From Chrysophaeum taylorii (Eukaryota; Sar; Pelagophyceae; Pelagomonadales; Pelagomonadaceae): DNA of 25,639 bases. Location of the stretch: the NCBI GenBank assembly GCA_029834535.1, contig JAQMWT010000338.1, positions 1 to 25,639 on the forward strand, read 5' to 3'. The notes beneath the pieces are model-generated. The model worked only from the letters and a program-made list of their open reading frames with translations, was not told the origin of the DNA and made no database searches. Shown in pieces: positions 10,026 to 19,160 of this stretch. The position numbers and the translations under genes were made by a program. Each line of letters begins with the position of its first letter. Within the stretch, counting starts at the first letter, position 1.

Positions 10026-11032
10026 TGACGAACCGGAGTTGGTCCGCTCGCGGCGAAGTTTCCCTTCGATGAATCGGCGTACGCCGACGACGTTGCCTTT
10101 CTCTTCTGGGACCGCCACATCGCCGCCAGCGAGACACCGCGCCTCATCGAACACTGCGACGCCTGGGGCATGGAGGTGCATTGCGGCAACCGACACACGA
10201 AAGCGGCGTCCAGAACGGAGATGCTGTTCGTCGCTCGCCCGGCACACCTGTACGGCGACCCAAAGTCGTTCGACGACACGAACCTCTCGGACATCGAGCT
10301 CGGGCGCGGCCGCTTCATACCGGTGGTCGACCAGTTTAAGTACCTCGGCTCGGTCCTCTCGCGCGACTGCCGCGACGACTCAGACGTCGACGCGCGGATC
10401 AAGAAGGCGTCTCAGGCCTTCGGTGCCTTGCGGGACTGCATCTTCGCCTCGAAGTCCGTCTCTGCTCGCGCCAAGCGCCTCGTCTATGTCTCGCTCGTCC
10501 TGGCCATCCTCCTTCACGGTGCGGAATCGTGGTGCCTCACCGAGGTCCTGTTCCGCCGGCTGCGGTGTTTCAACGCGCAGTGCGCCCGCGTCATGTGTCG
10601 TGTGACCCGGAAACACACCTGGCCCCACCACATCTCAACGGAGATCCTGCGGCGGCGCCTCGGCCTCGAGTCCATCGACGTCTACGTCACGCGCCGCCAG
10701 CTCCGCTGGGCCGGTCACGTCGCCCGCATGCCCTTCTCCCGACTCCCTCGCAAGATGCTCTCGTCTTGGGTACGCTCCAAGCGCCCACCGGGGGCTCCGC
10801 AGATGACGTACGGGAGGTCGCTCGCCAAGGCACTCCGGAAATGCGACATCCCCTTCAACTCGTGGCACGACCTCGCACAAGACCGCGCGCAGTGGCGGTC
10901 CGCCATCCATGCACTTTCATCCCAAGCTTCTACCCCAACTGTGTGATTTTTTTTGCTCTGTGATCCTGGACCGGCTACTACCGGCACAGCCTGGCTCCCA
11001 TGCCCGGGAGAGGTCCGAAGTTAGTTAGTTAG
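10026..11032 (+). mobile_element. 5'-truncated non-LTR retrotransposon (LINE) with (TTAG)3 tail
   Basis: The element consists of the C-terminal half of a LINE reverse transcriptase, a short 3' region with a run of T (about 10946-10955), and three TTAG units at 11021-11032. 5' truncation is the usual outcome of target-primed reverse transcription, and a short tandem repeat tail is typical of several LINE clades. The left limit is only approximate, and no target-site duplication was recognised. Confidence 0.75.
10029..10946 (+). pseudogene. LINE reverse transcriptase, C-terminal part
   Basis: An open frame follows a TGA at 10026-10028 and runs to the stop at 10944-10946. It contains the catalytic YADD box (10080-10091). 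Later blocks typical of LINE polyprotein ends include VDQFKYLGSVLS, LHGAESWCL and RRQLRWAGHVARM, followed by a Trp-rich C-terminus (WHDLAQDRAQWR). The endonuclease and N-terminal RT domains are absent, so the fragment cannot mobilise. The remaining frame has no stop over about 305 codons and is GC-rich, which suggests a fairly young insertion. The clade was not determined. Confidence 0.85.
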
Positions 11033-11217
11033 TGAAGCCCAGCAAGTGAGGCTGTAGTTTAGAACGGCAATTGGGATCCCAGTCTCGACGGACAGTGTTT
11101 CCAAATCGGAAGCGCTACAGTACTGTACCTGTCTGTAGTGCTGTGCTGGTAGTATTTTTTTGTGTTGTTATTGTGTGCCACGTCTTAAGTTGGGCGGTTG
11201 AAGTTGGCGGTTGAGAG
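11033..11217. other. Short upstream region of the acidic gene
   Basis: About 185 bases lie between the LINE tail and the ATG at 11218. A T-rich stretch is present near 11153-11172. There is no clear TATA box or other recognisable element. Confidence 0.3.
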
Positions 11218-11757
11218 ATGGAGGACGTCGATGGCGAGCCGGAGAACAGGTGCGTTTTTCACTTTGATGAGTGACGACGTCTCTCCAGGCAACCCGAATT
11301 GACTTCGGACGCAAATCCAGAGACTCTCGTCGAGACGCCGTCTGCAGCAGACGAGGACCTTGCCACACGAAGACGGAGGCGGGCGGCGGACCGCGAAGCG
11401 AGACGTCGCGAATACATCCGCATCGGTCGCCAAACTCAAGCTGCCGGAGAGCCGCTCCGTGTAAATGAAGCAGCCCAAACCGCAGAGGAGCCACTTTGGA
11501 GAGCCGACGATGACCAGAGACCGTCGGCTCTGAGAGACGACGCCGACGACGACTTCGAAGAAATTGATGTCGAAGAGTGCGCGGCAATGCTGGCTGAAAC
11601 GCGCAGCGACAAGGCTTTGATTGAAGGATGGCAGCAGCGGGTATCGAGCGTCAAGGCCATGCTCCTCGAAACGCAGCGAATGATCGAACTCGAAACGGCC
11701 GAACTCGAGGCCGAGGACCGTCTCAGTGAGGACTTCGCCGATGCGATGCCTCGCTGA
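11218..11757 (+). CDS. Two-exon gene for a highly charged, probably coiled-coil protein
   Basis: Exon 1 is 11218-11249 and exon 2 is 11289-11757, separated by a 39-nt intron that begins GTGCGT and ends CTCCAG. The joined frame is 501 bases (166 residues plus TGA). The ATG at 11218 is chosen because exon 2 has no upstream in-frame ATG of its own and exon 1 reads MEDVDGEPEN into it. The protein has an Arg-rich segment (about residues 35-55, RRRRAADREARRRE), then a long acidic region (RDDADDDFEEIDVEE) and a heptad-like C-terminal helix with many Glu, Leu and Gln. I do not recognise the family. The charge pattern resembles small scaffold or chaperone-type proteins, but no function is claimed. The intron is short but matches others in the window. 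Confidence 0.65.
11250..11288 (+). other. 39-nt intron of the acidic gene
   Basis: The intron begins GTGCGT and ends TCTCCAG. It interrupts an AGG codon after two bases. Its length and 5' splice site resemble the introns at 7441-7478 and 7277-7318. Confidence 0.62.
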
Positions 11758-12055
11758 AGACATTATCGTACGTACAGTGTGCCTGTTCAAGCACGGTGGC
11801 GCGCAACGACAACCACGTATAACTGTATGAAACATAAAGGCTTCCTTCAATACTCGCTCGTGGCGCGGAACCGCCGCCCGGATCGGCCCGGTACCGCCGC
11901 CCTTTCTTCTTCTTCTTTAAAAAAGGCGAGTCGAAACGCGCCATGCTGGAAAGAGGAGGAGGGTGAGAGCGCCCGTTCATTTCATTTCAGTTCAATATAT
12001 TTCATTTCAATAGATTTTGAGTAAGAAGGCACGCGCGGACGTCGCGCTCGAGAGG
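11758..12055. other. Region between convergent genes
   Basis: This is 298 bases between the stop of the acidic gene (plus) and the stop of the hydrolase (minus), presumably both 3' UTRs. A T/C-rich stretch (11899-11918) and a degenerate TTTCA repeat (about 11979-12012) are present. No other gene is seen. Confidence 0.4.
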
Positions 12056-12996
12056 TCATCCGATGTAGCGTTCCGCCCAAGTAGCAATCATGTCACCCGC
12101 GTATATGGCGTCCTTGCGATTGGAGAGAAGGTGGGTGGCACCATCAAGCGAGATGAAGGATTTTGGATGCTTCGCAGCCCAGAATATCTGCGCGGCGTTT
12201 TCGAGGGCCACGGTCTCGTCAGCGGGCGCATGGAGCACGAGGAGCGCTCTTCGGAGCGAGGCAATGTGGTCGGTGTCTTGAGCTCTGATGTCATCGAGAA
12301 ATTGCTTTTTGACTTTGAAGGTGCGGCCGGCGAGCTTGACCTCGGCTTGGCCGTATTCCTCGATTCGCGAGAGGTCCGCCTCAAAGTTATGAAGCACGTG
12401 TGCGGGGTCAAACGGGGCACCAACGACGGCGATGGCTTTGCACTCGACGACTTTTGGGGCGGCGGCGAGAACGGCAGCGCCGCCGAGCGAGTGGCCTACT
12501 AGAATCTGCGGCGCGCCCGTCGTCCCGCGAAGGTGGTCGGCCGCCGCCAACAAGTCGGCCACATTCGAGCTGAAGTTCGTGTTGGCCCACTCGCCGTCCG
12601 AGTGTCCGAGCCCCGTGAAATCAAATCGAAGGCAGGCAAACCCGTTCCGCGTCAACCTGAGCGAGCATCGGCATCAGAAGAACGAGGATGATCGACGGTA
12701 CGCGGGAATCGCGACGCGCCAGAAATGTACTTAGCGCTCATCACATCGCGCCCGCAGGTGAAGCAATGCGCGAACAGCGCGACGCCCTTAGGCTTCTCGA
12801 AGAGCTTGGGCAGTTCTAACAGCCCCGCCAACTTCTGGCCGTCGGCACCCACGAAATCCATACGTTGGCGCTCGGTTGTCGCGTCGGAGACGGGTGGTTT
12901 GTGCACAATCGGCGCGGCGGCGCACGACGCGTCGTCGCTCAGCCTGCGCCGAGCGATGCGAAACACTTGCTTCCCGACCACGAACACCCTCTCCAT
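12056..12996 (-). CDS. Alpha/beta hydrolase, two exons
   Basis: Exon 1 is 12996-12716 and exon 2 is 12656-12056, with a 59-nt GT-AG intron (12715-12657). The junction restores a continuous family pattern (ISGAL then [16 protein letters not shown]). The product is 293 residues. Visible features are the oxyanion-region [11 protein letters not shown], the nucleophile elbow GHSLGG (Ser150), Asp240 in PADETV and His269 in ATHLLS, a complete Ser-Asp-His triad. It belongs to the serine aminopeptidase/dienelactone-hydrolase-like group, and the closest patterns I recall are bacterial hydrolases, including those fused to OsmC domains; no OsmC domain is present here. The first 30 residues are Arg-rich with few acids at the start, so organelle targeting is possible. 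An in-frame TAG lies upstream, which supports the ATG at 12996. The substrate cannot be predicted. Confidence 0.86.
12657..12715 (-). other. 59-nt intron of the hydrolase gene
   Basis: The intron begins GTCGCG and ends GCTCAG on the minus strand, in phase 2. Removing it joins the two hydrolase frames exactly at the expected family position. Without removal, the first frame ends after about 25 unrelated residues. Confidence 0.85.
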
Positions 12997-13566
12997 AGAT
13001 TCTTCCGCTTCCCGGAACACGCCAGAATAAACTCTTGTCCCCGAAACTTGCTACGAGCGTTCTGTGTGCACGAGCAGTCAGTCAGACCCGAGGTGTTATG
13101 CACCACACACCCCCCCTCATAGCAGTCGACCTTTAAAGACAGACCCAAGGTGTTTTTAGGGACAGCTAAAAGTAGGCGAGACAGCCGAAGCACCGAGCGA
13201 GTCGGGCGCAAGCCCAGAGAACCTGCGAGAACAATAAGAACCAAGCTTGCACGACCATCGCGCGCATAGCGATGAAAGTTGCAAGCGAGACAGGTCGAGC
13301 GCTTACGACGCACGCGCCTCTCTCGTAAGTAAAGTAAAGTAAAGTAAAGTAAATTCGCGGCTTTTCTTCTTCGATGTCGACTTGAGCACGGGGACTCGGA
13401 CTCGCGGGACCCGCCATCACTCACTCACGACGCAAATTCGAGATTAACTATACATAGCCATGTATAAATGCGAACATCCAACTACGCACAAAAATATCCA
13501 AGCGTGGTAGGTGCTGTCAAGAAACGACAAGACCCGGAAAAAAAAAACATTCCAAGACATGGTGTT
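12997..13566. other. Intergenic region with an AAAGT pentanucleotide repeat
   Basis: This is about 570 bases between the hydrolase start and the ceramidase stop, both minus strand. Four AAAGT units with partial flanking units lie at 13327-13353. Small open frames on both strands lack coding character. It probably holds the hydrolase promoter and the ceramidase 3' UTR. Confidence 0.5.
13327..13353. repeat. AAAGT microsatellite
   Basis: Perfect AAAGT units run from 13331 to 13350, with a partial unit on each side. On the minus strand it reads as TTTAC-type repeats, similar in composition to the motifs at 8540-8617. Confidence 0.9.
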
Positions 13567-14352
13567 TTAGCTCGCCTTCTTGGGGCTGGCGTTAACGGGA
13601 TTCTCGAGAGAAACGACGGGCAGGCATCCGGCCCACCACTCAATACGCGGCGAACAACCTAGGTGCTGCGTTCGCGCGTAGGCGCCAAAGGTGATGCCGT
13701 AGTAGACATTTGCCCCCATGAATAGGTGCCACACGGCGTGTAAGTGGACGCGCTCGAAGCAGAACGAGTTGTCGAGAAGCCAGGCAACCAGGCCGACGAT
13801 GCCGCAGGCGACATACCGGCGGCAGAGCGTTCGTGCGACGTCGTCGGTGCAGTTGCGAAAATTTCGCCTGGTTCGCGGCAGCACGCTGACGGCGAGCGCA
13901 GCGAAGAGGACCTGGAAGGCAGTCGTCGGCCGCGCGCGCACGTGCCACGCAGCTTCGAGACAGGCGGCGATGATTAGTAGCAAAGCAAGGGTGCGACCGC
14001 CGTCATCGTAAACGACGTACGTCCAGCCGAGTGCGCCCCAGATCATGGGCAGTTCGTCGCCGAGCTGAGCCGCGTAAAGGAGCGTTGCGTGGAAGGCCAT
14101 CGAACCAATGCCAATTAATACGATGATAAGGAAAATCGCCGTAAAGCGCTTTTCCAGCTTCCAGCTCCACGCCATGCCGACGAGGCCCGGAACGACGAAA
14201 GCTAAGTTCGATGCCGTGTTCCAGGGTTCCGCGACCCACGTCGAGTGCGCGTAGTTGCGTTCGCACCAATCAATCGACGAAGTTGGCGTGCCCCAAACGC
14301 TCTCGGCGCTCCCAGCGCAGTCCAACGGATTGAAACATACGCGCGAAGTCAT
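13567..14352 (-). CDS. ACER-like: Alkaline ceramidase
   Basis: This is an intronless gene of 261 residues, the usual length for the family. The enzyme hydrolyses ceramide to sphingosine (or phytosphingosine) and fatty acid in the ER/Golgi membrane. All residues known from human ACER3 are present with the right spacing: the Ca-site set Asp28, Glu31, Asn33 and Glu42 (SIDWCERN and VAEPWNT); Ser84 and zinc-ligand His88 in GIGSMAFHATL; Asp99 in GDELPM; and His205 and His209 in HLHAVWH. Several hydrophobic segments fit the seven-helix fold of the ACER/PAQR superfamily. The C-terminus is KKAS, matching the KKxx dilysine signal for ER retrieval. It starts at 14352, 300 bases from the divergent ankyrin gene. 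Confidence 0.93.
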   Translation of the reverse strand: MTSRVCFNPLDCAGSAESVWGTPTSSIDWCERNYAHSTWVAEPWNTASNLAFVVPGLVGMAWSWKLEKRFTAIFLIIVLIGIGSMAFHATLLYAAQLGDELPMIWGALGWTYVVYDDGGRTLALLLIIAACLEAAWHVRARPTTAFQVLFAALAVSVLPRTRRNFRNCTDDVARTLCRRYVACGIVGLVAWLLDNSFCFERVHLHAVWHLFMGANVYYGITFGAYARTQHLGCSPRIEWWAGCLPVVSLENPVNASPKKAS

Positions 14353-14656
14353 CTAGGGCCCCATCAAACTTGCGGAGCTGGATCTTCGGTAGCAAAACCT
14401 CGCCACTCTTGGCGTCGAAAGTGATTATTTCCCTTACCCTTCAAAGCCCGCGCTTTGATACTGGTATTTTCGGTTCGGTATTTACGTATTTGTGATTCGT
14501 ACGCGGCATATTTACGTAATATCCTTTGGTTGAAAAACTAGCCCTCTCGAAGAGAAGGTGCTCTTCGGGTCGCGAAACCGTCGTCGTCGCTCAGTTTTTC
14601 TGAATGTTGGACACTAAACGGATATACTTTCAACCAAAGACGGCCACTAACACCAG
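14353..14656. promoter_or_regulatory. Divergent intergenic region with inverted repeat
   Basis: This 304-base gap separates the ceramidase start (minus) from the ankyrin start (plus) and should carry both promoters. A perfect 12-base inverted repeat (CTTTGGTTGAAA at 14524-14535, its complement at 14628-14639) encloses 92 bases. Inside it lies a small hairpin, CGAAGAG with CTCTTCG (about 14548-14567). A TATTTACGTA motif occurs twice (about 14478 and 14508). No canonical TATA box is evident. Confidence 0.45.
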
Positions 14657-15958
14657 ATGATGCATCGTGCGTGCTTCGCCGGCGATATAGGTGTCGTGCG
14701 GCGATTGGTTGCGCGTGATTCTTCCGCCGTGAAGAAGGTCGATGATGCTAACGGTTATTCGCCCCTGATTGTCGCGAGCTCCGCCGGCCAACGCAGTGTC
14801 GCGCGTCTTTTACTTTCACTCGGCGCTGATATCAACCATGCCGGAAAGAATGGTTCTACTGCCCTCCACGCCGCGTGCGAAAACGGCCGCGTCGACGTAG
14901 CAACCTTGTTGCTGGCGAGCGGCGCCGACGTCAACAATGTCAACAACAGTGGTGCCTCGCCCCTCATGGTCGCGGCTGTTCATGGCTACCTGAATATTGT
15001 TCAATTGTTGCTCTCCCGAGGGGCTGACCCCAACCAACGCCCTACCAACGGCGTCCCGCCGCTTGTCGTCGCGAGCGAAAAGGGTCAGGTCGAGTTGGCA
15101 CGCCTGCTCCTCGAAAACGGTGCTCGAGCCAACTCGGATTTAGACATACCTCCGCTTCACGCGGCAACGTATCACGGATTCGTCGAGTTGACCAGCTTGC
15201 TGCTCGAGCATGGTTCTGACGTCAACCAGGCCGACAACCGTGGTACCTCGCCGCTCTGCATCGCGAGTACGAACGGCGACGTCACCATCGCCCGCCTCTT
15301 GCTTGAACACGGCGCGAGAGTCAACCAGGCCAACGGCGTCGATGCTTCTCCGCTCTTAGCCGCTAGCTCGAACGGACACATCGACGTGGCTCGCCTGCTG
15401 CTCGAGCATGGCGCTGACGTCAACCAGGATTCCAATTTCGGTGCCTCGCCACAATACACCGCGCGCCAGAAAGACGTCAAGATCGGATCTTCGCCGCTCT
15501 TCATTGCTTGTCAGAACGGCAACGATTCGGTCGTCCGATTGCTCATTTCTCATGGCGCCGACGTCAATCAGACTACGAACCATGGCGCCTCGTCGCTCTT
15601 CATTGCCAGCTTAAACGGTCACCTTTCCATCGCCCGCTTCCTACTGGCGAACGGCGCCGATGTCAATCTGGCAACGACAAGAGGTATCCCACCGCTCGCC
15701 GTAGCTAGCTTCCACGGTCATGACGAGCTGGTGCGATTGTTGATAGCTCACGGCGCCAACTCTTTCTTTCTCGACGGTCTGACACTCCTCGATTTCGAGC
15801 ATGAGCCCATCTCCGGGGTACTCGCTAACCAGCTTCCTCTCCTCGACAAGGTCATCCTCGAATCTTCTTATACCGATGATGATATTGTCGTTCGGGAAGA
15901 ACGCCGCACAACGAGGAAATGTCCACGCTGCACCCGTCGACGCCCGCCTCTCGACTAA
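14657..15958 (+). CDS. Ankyrin-repeat protein
   Basis: This is an intronless ORF of 433 residues. About eleven ankyrin repeats of 33 residues run from residue 1 to about 370, with repeated GADVNQ turns and a PL-ASxxGH-ARLLL core. Repeat 6 is short, and one repeat (about residues 260-275) is broken: it reads GASPQYTARQKDVK and then passes directly into the next repeat. The C-terminal 60 residues lack repeats and end in an Arg-rich tail with a CPRC pair. There is no signal peptide, membrane segment or partner domain. Ankyrin arrays bind proteins; the partner is unknown. The first ATG in the frame is used, and the array begins immediately after it (HRACFAGDIGVVRRL). Strongly similar repeat units suggest expansion by recent internal duplication. 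Confidence 0.92.
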   Translation: MMHRACFAGDIGVVRRLVARDSSAVKKVDDANGYSPLIVASSAGQRSVARLLLSLGADINHAGKNGSTALHAACENGRVDVATLLLASGADVNNVNNSGASPLMVAAVHGYLNIVQLLLSRGADPNQRPTNGVPPLVVASEKGQVELARLLLENGARANSDLDIPPLHAATYHGFVELTSLLLEHGSDVNQADNRGTSPLCIASTNGDVTIARLLLEHGARVNQANGVDASPLLAASSNGHIDVARLLLEHGADVNQDSNFGASPQYTARQKDVKIGSSPLFIACQNGNDSVVRLLISHGADVNQTTNHGASSLFIASLNGHLSIARFLLANGADVNLATTRGIPPLAVASFHGHDELVRLLIAHGANSFFLDGLTLLDFEHEPISGVLANQLPLLDKVILESSYTDDDIVVREERRTTRKCPRCTRRRPPLD

Positions 15959-16344
15959 TCTACTCCTGTTAATTCAGGCGCAACACACACTTGTGATTAT
16001 GATCTGGCCCTGCCTGCCTGCCTTCCTTCCTTCTGGGTGTCAGAATTCCACTCATTATCATCATCTATCTAATGATGTCCCGGGGTATCTCGAGCGTGCA
16101 CTGCGGCGGGAACGAACTCCTGGTCCTTAGGGCTTACCCTGCATCTTTTTGTCTTACCGATTTCGGGTGCGCCCACTCTGCCCTCAACCTTTGAGTTTGC
16201 TCCTAAAACCCTCCGCGCTGTCAGAGGTATCTTTATCGTAGTTATGGCAGCTATGGCGGCACAGAAAAACCACTCCCGACACCCTGGTGACAAAGGGGGC
16301 ACTCACCGACTCGTCCTAGACCTCACTGAACGAGGAAAACTCCA
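15959..16344. other. Region between the ankyrin gene and element C
   Basis: These 386 bases hold the ankyrin 3' UTR and a CCTG/CCTT short repeat (16009-16033). A plus-strand frame of about 95 codons ends at the stop near 16363, overlapping the edge of the LTR. It has a weak ATG at 16243 and no recognisable domain, and I do not call it a gene. A purine run, AAAGGGGGC, lies at 16294-16302. Confidence 0.4.
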
Positions 16345-17227
16345 GAGCGCTACACTATAATGTGTACGACACTGGAACTCCTTACTCCTTTCACACCTTT
16401 TTCTACTTGAGGGTTTTCTCTCCGTAATACGGCTTTCCCTCTTTCCTTCCTTACCCTTCCGCAATTACTTATTTCATGACTATGAAGAATACAGTCTGAA
16501 GCTCTCTTCCAACATGGAGTAGGCCTCCAGGTGCGTACCGTCAGGTACGGTGTTTTTCTGTTTAATTAACAGAGGCTTCGTTCCTCGTTGTCAGTGTAAA
16601 CGCTTCTATGGGACCTAATGTCCTTAAGGAGTTAGGGCCTAAATCCCTACATTGTGTAGTAGCACGTGACAAACGGAATGGTCTGTACACGCCTAAGACT
16701 GCACGCAGTCTCTACCATGTACCCGGAGAGGGTCAAATCTCTCCAGGTTATGGGCCCAGATGCGTAGGTGTGTCAGCCCAACTGTGTTGTGCGTATAATG
16801 GAGTGATCAGTTTACGTCTGATTACGAGTACAACGCGACGATGTGTTTGGCGGTGGTCTACTGTACATATTTGTTGTGTGACGGTATGTGCCCACCAGTT
16901 AAATTGGTTTGTGACCGAGTTGGGTCGGCCACTGGTCATGTGCACTCGCATAACCAATAAAATTAAAATTTTTCCTACACAAGCCGCGGAAACTTGTATG
17001 AGTTTTTCCTTCTATTCCCCAACAAAAGGCTGACTGCTCGAGAACTAATCCATTATTCAGTCTCAAATCATCATGTTTAAATGGCATATTGATTTGTTTG
17101 GTCTTGTAAATAAGCCCACGCTTAAAATAGCGAACTGTACATACGCATCCGCATGTTAGAAACCCTTCATTCGAACATGTCAAATTGTTTTATCACTCCT
17201 TTAACCTACCTTTAACAGGTCATAATC
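16345..17227 (+). promoter_or_regulatory. Element C 5' LTR and leader
   Basis: The stretch is homologous in inverted orientation to 5724-6310 except for an extra segment at 16627-16930. That segment holds the box CAGGTTATGGGCCCAG (16744-16759, shared with element A) and a TATA-like GTATAATG (16793-16800), so it is probably the promoter. The exact LTR start (a short inverted CCAGAG...CTGG lies at 16341-16375), LTR end and primer-binding site were not resolved. Confidence 0.6.
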
Positions 17228-18956
17228 ATGTCAAAACCTAAGCCGATATCCACTACGGATATCTATAAGCAGGAACAAATTCTCGTTGATAAGCTCAACG
17301 ATGGTTTACGTTTCCAAGACAATTCAACTAAGGTCAGTTTGCAACTCGAAATGCTTCGTAGGCACATGACAAGTCCATACGCGGACGCGTTCTTCTCCTA
17401 CGACCCGTATGACGCGTACACGCGGAATGCCCCATAATATAACCAAATTCTCGAACACGAAGTTGATATCATTTTCCCCCAATCGAAAGCCGAGAAAATC
17501 AACGAACTACATCTACCTAACGAAGATGCCCTGCCTGACTATCTCAAGACATGGCATATTAATCATACACATCAGCTATCAGTCGATGCACGTAATGATC
17601 TCGAACGACTTTTCTTTCGAGAGTCATTTAATCTTGTTCGACCCGAATTAAATGAGGACGTTGAGCGCGTCCTCACTCTTTTAAATGCCCGATTCCCTAA
17701 ATCAATTGTGTATGATTCGTCTCTAACCAATGTATCCTCCTCAGGTCCTTCTAATGTCGACTGGATTAAACACTGCGAAACCTACGCGGGATTTTTGTAC
17801 ACGTTTTTCAACTTGGAACCTTAAGATCGCCCTGCCCTCGCCATGTGGCCGCAGTTGACGAAAATTTGCTCGTTTGCAGCGCATCCCAATAAAACGCGCG
17901 CTCTGATGTTGTTATCCTATCATTATTATGAAACTGTATCCTGTACGGATGTCACTGAACTTAAATCTCAATTCAATCGAATGTCCTTAAATGTTAATTG
18001 GTATGCTCATGTATTTGTCGAACAACTTCTTGCTTTCCAAACTCAGGCAAGTCAATTGAACAACGACGAAGCATCAATTCAATTTAATGATTCCATAATC
18101 GCACTTAAAGCTCACGAAGAGCTTTACCGTCTTTACGCAAATCCATCTGACCACGAGCGCTACTCTCAGTCACTATTAGAATGGTGCAAACTTTACGAAA
18201 CACGCTCGGGGAACAACTCGACTCGCGATCCTGAAGTTTTAAAGCTAGTTGATCCCAATGATGTTCGCCCGTTATTGGAGTTCTTGTTAAAGATATACAA
18301 TGAGACAAAACTCTCATCTAACCGACGCTTGGATAAACCCGCATCATGGATTCCATATATCCCTGGTACTACCGCTACCAAGCCACCTAAAGTATTACTG
18401 ATGGACACCATTCATCAGTCCCACGACTCTCTAAACAACGCTTATTCATTGTTAGCTACCGTCGCTGGACAGTCTGGCTTTAATGCTCGTAAGCTTCGTA
18501 ACGCAAAAGATAAGGCGCCGACAGTTTCACCTTGAGACACATCCTACTATCGCCCACCTTCTAATTATAATGCCAAAGGTACCAGTTTTGATCGTCCTGT
18601 CTACTCACAATCCACTAATCGCAATTCACGCTCTAACATGTCACCAATGGATCGCGCTACTTATCAAGAAGACCGTCTTCGCCATTTGTTTAATAAGCTA
18701 CAGAAAGCAAATCCCCATCCTTCTACCGATTCTAAAATAGTACAAGAGGAAATGAAGAGCTTACTAAGTACTCTCTGGACCACTGCTTCTCAAGCTTCTA
18801 CACAGACTCTCGATCCAGAAGAAGCCACCCAAGTTCACCTATACCTATCACGAGTTTATACAATGTCCAACACCATCTCGAACCTTCTAGAGACAGAAAA
18901 AGAGTCTCACATCGTAGAAGAAATGGATCAAGTTGAAACTTCTGCTCCTGCAGCGT

Positions 18957-18988
18957 CCCCCAGTGATGCGGAGCAGAGGGGGACTGCT
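18957..18988 (+). repeat. Internal 32-bp direct repeat, copy 1 (in gag)
   Basis: The copy contains GATGCGGAGCAGAGGGGGA, flanked by CCCCCA on the left and TGCT on the right. It matches 23156-23187 with two mismatches and encodes DAEQRG in both places. Confidence 0.92.
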
Positions 18989-19108
18989 GAAACGGAAAGG
19001 ATGTTTCACACTTTTCTATCTATCAAAGATGATGAAATCGATAATATTCCTCAACCGTTACTGCAGCATATAAATGCTAAAGCACAGAGTGCTATCGTTC
19101 GTCGTCAA

Positions 19109-19160
19109 GCTCGGGAAACTTCTTTGCACTCTGAGCTCGGGAAACTTCTTTGCACTCTGA
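19109..19160 (+). repeat. 26-bp exact tandem duplication at the gag-protease boundary
   Basis: The two copies, 19109-19134 and 19135-19160, are identical, each starting GCTCGGGAAAC. The length of 26 shifts the frame, which explains why gag and the protease-like part lie in different frames. Confidence 0.95.

Noticed and set aside
9785..10402. Minus-strand open frame of 205 codons, and other long frames antisense to the LINE
   Set aside because: These are shadows of the GC-rich LINE frame on the plus strand, which carries the real YADD and downstream motifs.
11021..11032. (TTAG)3 as telomere-like sequence
   Set aside because: There are only three units, and it sits exactly at the 3' end of a LINE, where such tails are expected.
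11185..11850. Minus-strand open frame of 221 codons opposite the acidic gene
   Set aside because: It is antisense to a better-supported spliced gene, and its composition is that expected of a complementary shadow.
16294..16302. AAAGGGGGC as the polypurine tract of an upstream element sharing the LTR with C
   Set aside because: No RNase H or other pol sequence precedes it, and the sequence to its left reads as the ankyrin downstream region.
16080..16365. Plus-strand frame of about 95 codons ending at the edge of element C
   Set aside because: It has no domain and only a weak internal ATG, and its last codons lie in sequence shared with element B, so it is probably chance.
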